Assembly: GCA_944382025.1 (NCBI GenBank)
Contig: CALWMQ010000026.1
Coordinates: 1-8,488 of the forward strand
Origin: an uncultured Clostridia bacterium
Lineage (GTDB): Bacteria; Bacillota; Clostridia; Oscillospirales; Acutalibacteraceae
Direction: 5' to 3'
DNA length: 8,488 nucleotides
Below, in pieces: positions 5,552 to 8,488 of the stretch. The position numbers and the translations under genes were made by a program. The notes beneath the pieces are model-generated. The model did not search any database. It saw nothing but the letters and a program-made list of their open reading frames with translations, and had not been told where the DNA came from. Numbering within the stretch: position 1 is the stretch's first letter; every line of letters begins with the position of its first letter.

Positions 5552-6308
5552 TCTGCCATACAAACGAATCCTTACCGGCTTGGCGGCCGCCGCTTTCTGG
5601 CTGGCCGTCTGGCAGGGTATTGCCATGCTGGTGGCGCAGGAATTACTGGTTCCTGCGCCCTTGGTGGTTTTAAAGACCCTTTTCCGCCTGCTGAGTTCCC
5701 CCCTGTTCTGGCAGGCCACAGGATTTTCCCTGCTACGGGTGGTTTCCGGTTTTCTGGCCGCCCTGGTAGTTGGCTGCGCCGCCGCTCTGCTGACCACCCG
5801 GTTTTCTATCGCCCGGATTCTCCTCTCCCCCCTTCTGAAAATCATCCGGGCGGCTCCGGTAGCCTCCTTTATTATTTTGGCTCTGGTGTGGGTTCAAACC
5901 AACTGGCTCCCTGGGTTTATCGCCTTTCTGATGGTGGTGCCGGTGGTATGGAACAACCTGGAAAACGGAATCCGCAGTATCGATGGGAATCTTCTGGAAA
6001 TGGCTAAAGTTTTCCATATGGGCTGGATAAAAACGCTGATTCGGGTACGGATTCCCGCGGTGATGCCGTATTTCCTGGCGGCTTGTACCACCGGATTAGG
6101 GTTTGCGTGGAAGTCCGGTATTGCCGCGGAGATCATCTGCCGCCCAGCCCTTTCTATAGGCCGTCAGCTCCAGGACGCGAAGGTCTATCTGGAAACCGCC
6201 GAGGTATTTGCCTGGACCGCTGTAGCGGTCGCTTTGAGTATCCTGTTGGAAAAAGGGCTTCTTTTCCTGGCCCGTCGTCTGGGACGCCGGTTTAACACCG
6301 GCGAATAG
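5526..6308 (+). CDS. ABC transporter permease (SsuC/TauC-like)
   Basis: A 260-residue membrane protein with about six hydrophobic helices (about 15-37, 68-90, 105-125, 128-148, 185-205 and 228-249). It carries the EAA coupling motif 'EMAKVFHMGWIKTLIRVRIPAVMPYF' (about 158-183), where the conserved Gly is 166; this loop docks on the ATPase. Length and layout fit BPD_transp_1 permeases of the nitrate/sulfonate/taurine importer class, which act as homodimers. The start at 5526 lies 26 bases inside the end of the substrate-binding gene in another frame. Its ribosome site GGAGGAAAG (5510-5518) is formed by that gene's codons, which suggests translational coupling. Confidence 0.9.
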   Translation: MIPSITRSNLPYKRILTGLAAAAFWLAVWQGIAMLVAQELLVPAPLVVLKTLFRLLSSPLFWQATGFSLLRVVSGFLAALVVGCAAALLTTRFSIARILLSPLLKIIRAAPVASFIILALVWVQTNWLPGFIAFLMVVPVVWNNLENGIRSIDGNLLEMAKVFHMGWIKTLIRVRIPAVMPYFLAACTTGLGFAWKSGIAAEIICRPALSIGRQLQDAKVYLETAEVFAWTAVAVALSILLEKGLLFLARRLGRRFNTGE

Positions 6309-6349
6309 GGCTATCTTGCCTATCCCTATACAGAAAGGGAGTGCCTCCT

Positions 6350-6958
6350 ATGCCGATTGTTTTCGATCAAGTGGATTTTTCATACCATACTGTCCCTGTT
6401 CTTCAAAAAGTTTCCCTCCGCCTGCCGGAAACCGGGGTAATTTGCCTGTCCGGCCCTTCAGGCTGCGGGAAAACGACCCTCCTGCGTCTTCTGGCGGGGC
6501 TGGAACTGCCATCCGACGGTCATATTCTGGGTTTAGAAGGAAAACGGATATCCATGGTGTTTCAGGAAAATCGACTCCTGCCCTGGATGACGGTAATGGA
6601 AAATTTGCTAAGCGTTCTTCCCCGTCCGCGGGAACCGGAACGGCAGGCGGCTGCCCAACTGCTGGAGGCCATGGGGCTCGCTGAAAACGCTGAGGATTAT
6701 CCCGCTTCTCTCAGCGGCGGGATGAAACGCCGGACAGCCATTGCCAGGGCTTTGCTGTATGGCGGGGACATTCTGCTGTTAGACGAACCCTTTACCGGCC
6801 TGGATCCTGCCCTGCGTCTGCGTATTGCCCCCATGCTCCTAAACCGCTTTCAGGGAAAACTGATCGTGTTAGTGACCCATTCCCAGGAGGAGGCTGCTGT
6901 CATGGGAGCCCAGTTGCTGCCACTGTCCCCTCCGCTGCGGGGACCCATATCCTGGTAA
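6350..6958 (+). CDS. ABC transporter ATP-binding protein (SsuB/TauB-like, short)
   Basis: A 202-residue nucleotide-binding domain with every core motif: Walker A GPSGCGKTT (35-43), Q-loop VFQENRLLPWMTV (Gln72), signature LSGGM (121-125), Walker B ILLLDE (141-146), D-loop GLD and H-loop His177. It powers the importer by ATP hydrolysis at the inner membrane face. It is shorter than the usual 240-260 residues: the segment between Walker A and the Q-loop is trimmed and the chain ends about 25 residues after the H-loop. A terminator follows at once, so this is a natural end rather than a frameshift. ATG 6350 is preferred to the in-frame GTG at 6341 because AAAGGGAG (6334-6341) lies eight bases before it. 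It is the last gene of the operon, 41 bases after the permease. Confidence 0.92.
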   Translation: MPIVFDQVDFSYHTVPVLQKVSLRLPETGVICLSGPSGCGKTTLLRLLAGLELPSDGHILGLEGKRISMVFQENRLLPWMTVMENLLSVLPRPREPERQAAAQLLEAMGLAENAEDYPASLSGGMKRRTAIARALLYGGDILLLDEPFTGLDPALRLRIAPMLLNRFQGKLIVLVTHSQEEAAVMGAQLLPLSPPLRGPISW

Positions 6959-6974
6959 ATCCGCGGCCTCTCAG

Positions 6975-7008
6975 GCCGGGCTTTCAAGGCCCGGCTCTTT
7001 TCTTTTTC
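6975..7008 (+). terminator. Intrinsic terminator of the transporter operon
   Basis: GCCGGGC (6975-6981) pairs perfectly with GCCCGGC (6989-6995) around a seven-base loop, followed by TCTTTTCTTTTTC. It begins 16 bases after the ATPase stop codon. An overlapping small hairpin (GGCCT-CTC-AGGCC, 6965-6977) would compete for its first bases. Confidence 0.9.
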
Positions 7009-7127
7009 ATGGGCATGTGTCTGCCCGTCTTGGAAAACATATTGTTAATGTTACCGGAAAAGCAAGTGATTTTTCCTCCGCGGGACGGCCGGCTGGGTAA
7101 ACCGCCTGCTACTCATTCCCATGTAAG

Positions 7128-7156
7128 TTGGCTTTTCCTCGCAAGTATGGTATACT
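7128..7156 (+). promoter_or_regulatory. SigA-type promoter of the radical SAM gene
   Basis: TTGGCT (7128-7133) and TATACT (7151-7156) are spaced by 17 bases. The predicted start near 7163 gives a leader of about 28 bases before the ATG at 7191. With the terminator upstream, this makes the gene an independent unit. Confidence 0.75.
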
Positions 7157-7190
7157 ATACTTCGCATTCTTCCTCCGCAGAGGTGTTCTG

Positions 7191-8111
7191 ATGGTTTCGT
7201 TTACTTGCACCCTATGTCCCCGCCGCTGTGGCGCCAGGCGTACTGAACTGTCCGGCAGCGGCGCGTGCCGTATGCCCGCATTGCCGGTGGTAGCCCGGGC
7301 TGCCCTGCATTTTGGGGAAGAACCCTGTATCAGCGGTGAAATATCGCCTGATAAGCGCCCCCTTGCCGGCTCCGGGACAGTATTCTTTTCCGGCTGCTCG
7401 TTGGCATGCCGCTTCTGCCAAAACCGAGTCATCAGCCACGAGGACTTCGGCCAGGTCATAACCATAAGGCGGTTGGCCGATATCTTTCGAGAGTTGGAAC
7501 AACAGGGCGCCCATAATATCAATCTGGTCAACCCCACTCACTTCGCTCCCGCCATTCTACAGGCGCTGGAACTATATAAGCCCAAGGTACCGGTAGTGTA
7601 CAACACCAGCGGCTATGAGCGCATAGAGACTCTGAAAAGCCTTCAGGGAGCGGTAGATGTTTATCTACCTGATCTTAAATACGTTCATAGTGATTTATCC
7701 CAGGATTTATCCGGCGCCACTGACTATTGTGACTTTGCTTCCCTGGCTGTTTTGGAAATGGCCAGACAGACCGGCCCTATGATGCTGGACAGCAGCGGTT
7801 TAGCGGTAAAAGGCACATTAGTACGCCATTTGGTTCTCCCGGGACATACCAGGGAATCCATGGCGGTATTGGACTGGCTGAAGCAGCATCTGCCTGCTGG
7901 TACTTGGATCAGCCTTATGTTCCAATACACTCCTATGAGGGATATAGATGGATATCCTGAACTAAGCCGCCGCCTAACCGTCCGGGAATGCCGGAAAGTC
8001 TGGGATTATTTGGCAGGTCTGGGGTTAACCGATGGTTATGTCCAGCAGCGCCAAAGCGCCGGTACCGATTTCATCCCACTTTTCGACCTAACCGGTGTTG
8101 TGCGCTCATAA
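7191..8111 (+). CDS. Radical SAM protein, COG1313 / PflX-like family
   Basis: A 306-residue radical SAM enzyme. Cys69, Cys73 and Cys76 form the CxxxCxxC site (GCSLACRFCQN) for the [4Fe-4S] cluster that cleaves S-adenosylmethionine. A second cysteine set, Cys6, Cys9, Cys13 and Cys26 (CTLCPRRC...GAC), precedes it, as is usual in this family and may bind metal. Other family patterns are 'HFGEEPCISG', 'GAHNINLVNPTHFAP', 'VYNTSGYE', 'DVYLPDLKY', 'RHLVLPGH' and 'SLMFQYTP'. COG1313 proteins resemble pyruvate formate-lyase activating enzymes, but their reaction and target are not established, and no glycyl radical enzyme lies nearby. The ATG at 7191 follows AGAGGTG by five bases; an upstream in-frame ATG at 7128 sits in the -35 box and is excluded. 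Cysteine content suggests an anaerobic cytoplasm. Confidence 0.9.
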   Translation: MVSFTCTLCPRRCGARRTELSGSGACRMPALPVVARAALHFGEEPCISGEISPDKRPLAGSGTVFFSGCSLACRFCQNRVISHEDFGQVITIRRLADIFRELEQQGAHNINLVNPTHFAPAILQALELYKPKVPVVYNTSGYERIETLKSLQGAVDVYLPDLKYVHSDLSQDLSGATDYCDFASLAVLEMARQTGPMMLDSSGLAVKGTLVRHLVLPGHTRESMAVLDWLKQHLPAGTWISLMFQYTPMRDIDGYPELSRRLTVRECRKVWDYLAGLGLTDGYVQQRQSAGTDFIPLFDLTGVVRS

Positions 8112-8212
8112 TCCGGGCTGCCGGGCTAGGGAACAGATGGTGCGACAAGATTTTGCACGTCAAGGACCACATGGTTGCCAAATAAAAAAATCAAAATTTC
8201 TTTTAAAATCCC

Positions 8213-8241
8213 TTGACAATCACCATCGGATACGATATAAT
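8213..8241 (+). promoter_or_regulatory. Perfect consensus SigA promoter of the tRNA gene
   Basis: TTGACA (8213-8218), 17 bases, TATAAT (8236-8241): a full consensus match. An A/T-rich stretch (8181-8210) directly upstream could act as an UP element. Transcription would begin near 8248, about 35 bases before the tRNA. Strong promoters are usual for stable RNA genes. Confidence 0.9.
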
Positions 8242-8282
8242 AGCCATCGTCGTCAGTGAGAGTACTGAGGAAAATTGGATAT

Positions 8283-8369
8283 GCGGATATGGCGGAATTG
8301 GCAGACGCGTTAGATTCAGGTTCTAATGAGCGCAAGCTCATGGAGGTTCAAGTCCTCTTATCCGCACCA
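8283..8369 (+). tRNA. tRNA-Leu, anticodon CAG
   Basis: An 87-base class II tRNA. The acceptor stem GCGGATA/TATCCGC (8283-8289 with 8359-8365) is perfect, the discriminator is A and CCA is encoded (8367-8369). The anticodon stem TTAGA/TCTAA encloses the loop TTCAGGT with anticodon CAG at 8317-8319, which reads CUG leucine codons. The long variable arm is TGAGC-GCAA-GCTCA and the T-arm is GGAGG-TTCAAGT-CCTCT. D-arm GG and stem are present. Confidence 0.97.
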
Positions 8370-8399
8370 TAAGAGGGCACTAAAAAAGATGCCCAAGCG

Positions 8400-8425
8400 A
8401 AAAGCCTTGATTTATCAAGGCTTTT
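8400..8425. terminator. Intrinsic terminator after tRNA-Leu, probably bidirectional
   Basis: AAAAGCCTTGA (8400-8410) pairs perfectly with TCAAGGCTTTT (8415-8425) around a TTTA loop. The stem has A-runs and T-runs at its two ends, so it can end transcription from either side. It lies 31 bases after the tRNA. The remaining bases up to 8488 show no supported feature. Confidence 0.85.
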
Positions 8426-8488
8426 CGGCATTTTCAGGGCAAGTTTTTCAGCATAGATTCTATAGATGCCAAACGGCAAAAATCCTAT

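Noticed and set aside
4253..5845. A 530-codon open frame on the minus strand opposite the substrate-binding gene
   Set aside because: It is antisense to clear genes with lipobox, binding-fold and regulator motifs. Its product is rich in Gly, Arg and His with no family pattern, and there is no ribosome site or promoter.
7011..7076. Small hairpins (GGGCA/TGCCC at 7011-7026; GGAAAA/TTTTCC at 7056-7076) before the radical SAM gene
   Set aside because: They are short and lie upstream of the predicted transcription start at about 7163, so they are not part of its leader. Chance is likely.
8126..8341. A 71-codon minus-strand open frame over the tRNA promoter
   Set aside because: It covers the consensus promoter and most of the tRNA on the opposite strand and has no ribosome site.
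8283..8488. Integration site or mobile element at the 3' end of tRNA-Leu
   Set aside because: No repeat of the tRNA end, no integrase gene and no foreign composition are visible in the window.
8371..8488. 3' end of a minus-strand gene entering from the right
   Set aside because: One frame stays open, but it runs through the terminator hairpin and into the tRNA; the others hit stops at once. No family resemblance was seen.

Overview
The window looks like chromosomal DNA of a spore-forming Firmicute, most likely an anaerobic gut-type clostridium of moderate GC (Oscillospiraceae/Ruminococcaceae-like). The evidence is the yabP-yabQ-divIC-yabR order, which is typical of endospore formers, together with strong AGGAGG-type ribosome sites, SigA-type promoters and clostridial-style ABC transporter proteins. 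The lineage is an inference from gene content; no marker gene was available to place it.

Left part (1-1243, all minus strand, read right to left): yabP, yabQ, divIC and the first 17 codons of an S1-domain protein (yabR-like). A SigE-like promoter lies upstream of yabP, and a SigA-like promoter lies inside the 3' end of yabQ, just upstream of divIC. This suggests a mother-cell sporulation unit (yabPQ) followed by a vegetative unit (divIC-yabR). The 1244-1644 gap holds that SigE-like promoter and a GC-rich hairpin but no convincing gene.

Middle (1645-3441, minus): a 598-residue type I membrane protein with a signal peptide, beta-rich outer domains, a Ser/Thr linker, one C-terminal membrane helix and a long acidic cytoplasmic tail. 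I do not recognise its function. It has its own SigA promoter and a long leader, and is divergent from the next unit.

Right-centre (3691-7008, plus): a compact operon of a Crp/Fnr-family regulator, a lipoprotein substrate-binding protein, a permease and an ATPase of a NitT/TauT/SsuABC-type importer, closed by a strong intrinsic terminator. The regulator has a clear SigA promoter followed directly by a perfect 7-2-7 palindrome, the best candidate operator in the window. The likely logic is that the regulator senses a small molecule, represses its own operon, and the operon imports a related compound. The substrate cannot be read from the sequence.

Right end (7128-8488, plus): a separately promoted radical SAM protein of the COG1313 (PflX-like) family, then a tRNA-Leu(CAG) gene with a perfect consensus SigA promoter, an encoded CCA end and a downstream terminator hairpin. 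No mobile elements, CRISPR arrays or rRNA genes were seen. The most interesting parts are the regulator-operator-importer unit with unknown ligand, the uncharacterised surface protein, and the two-promoter layout of the sporulation/division cluster.
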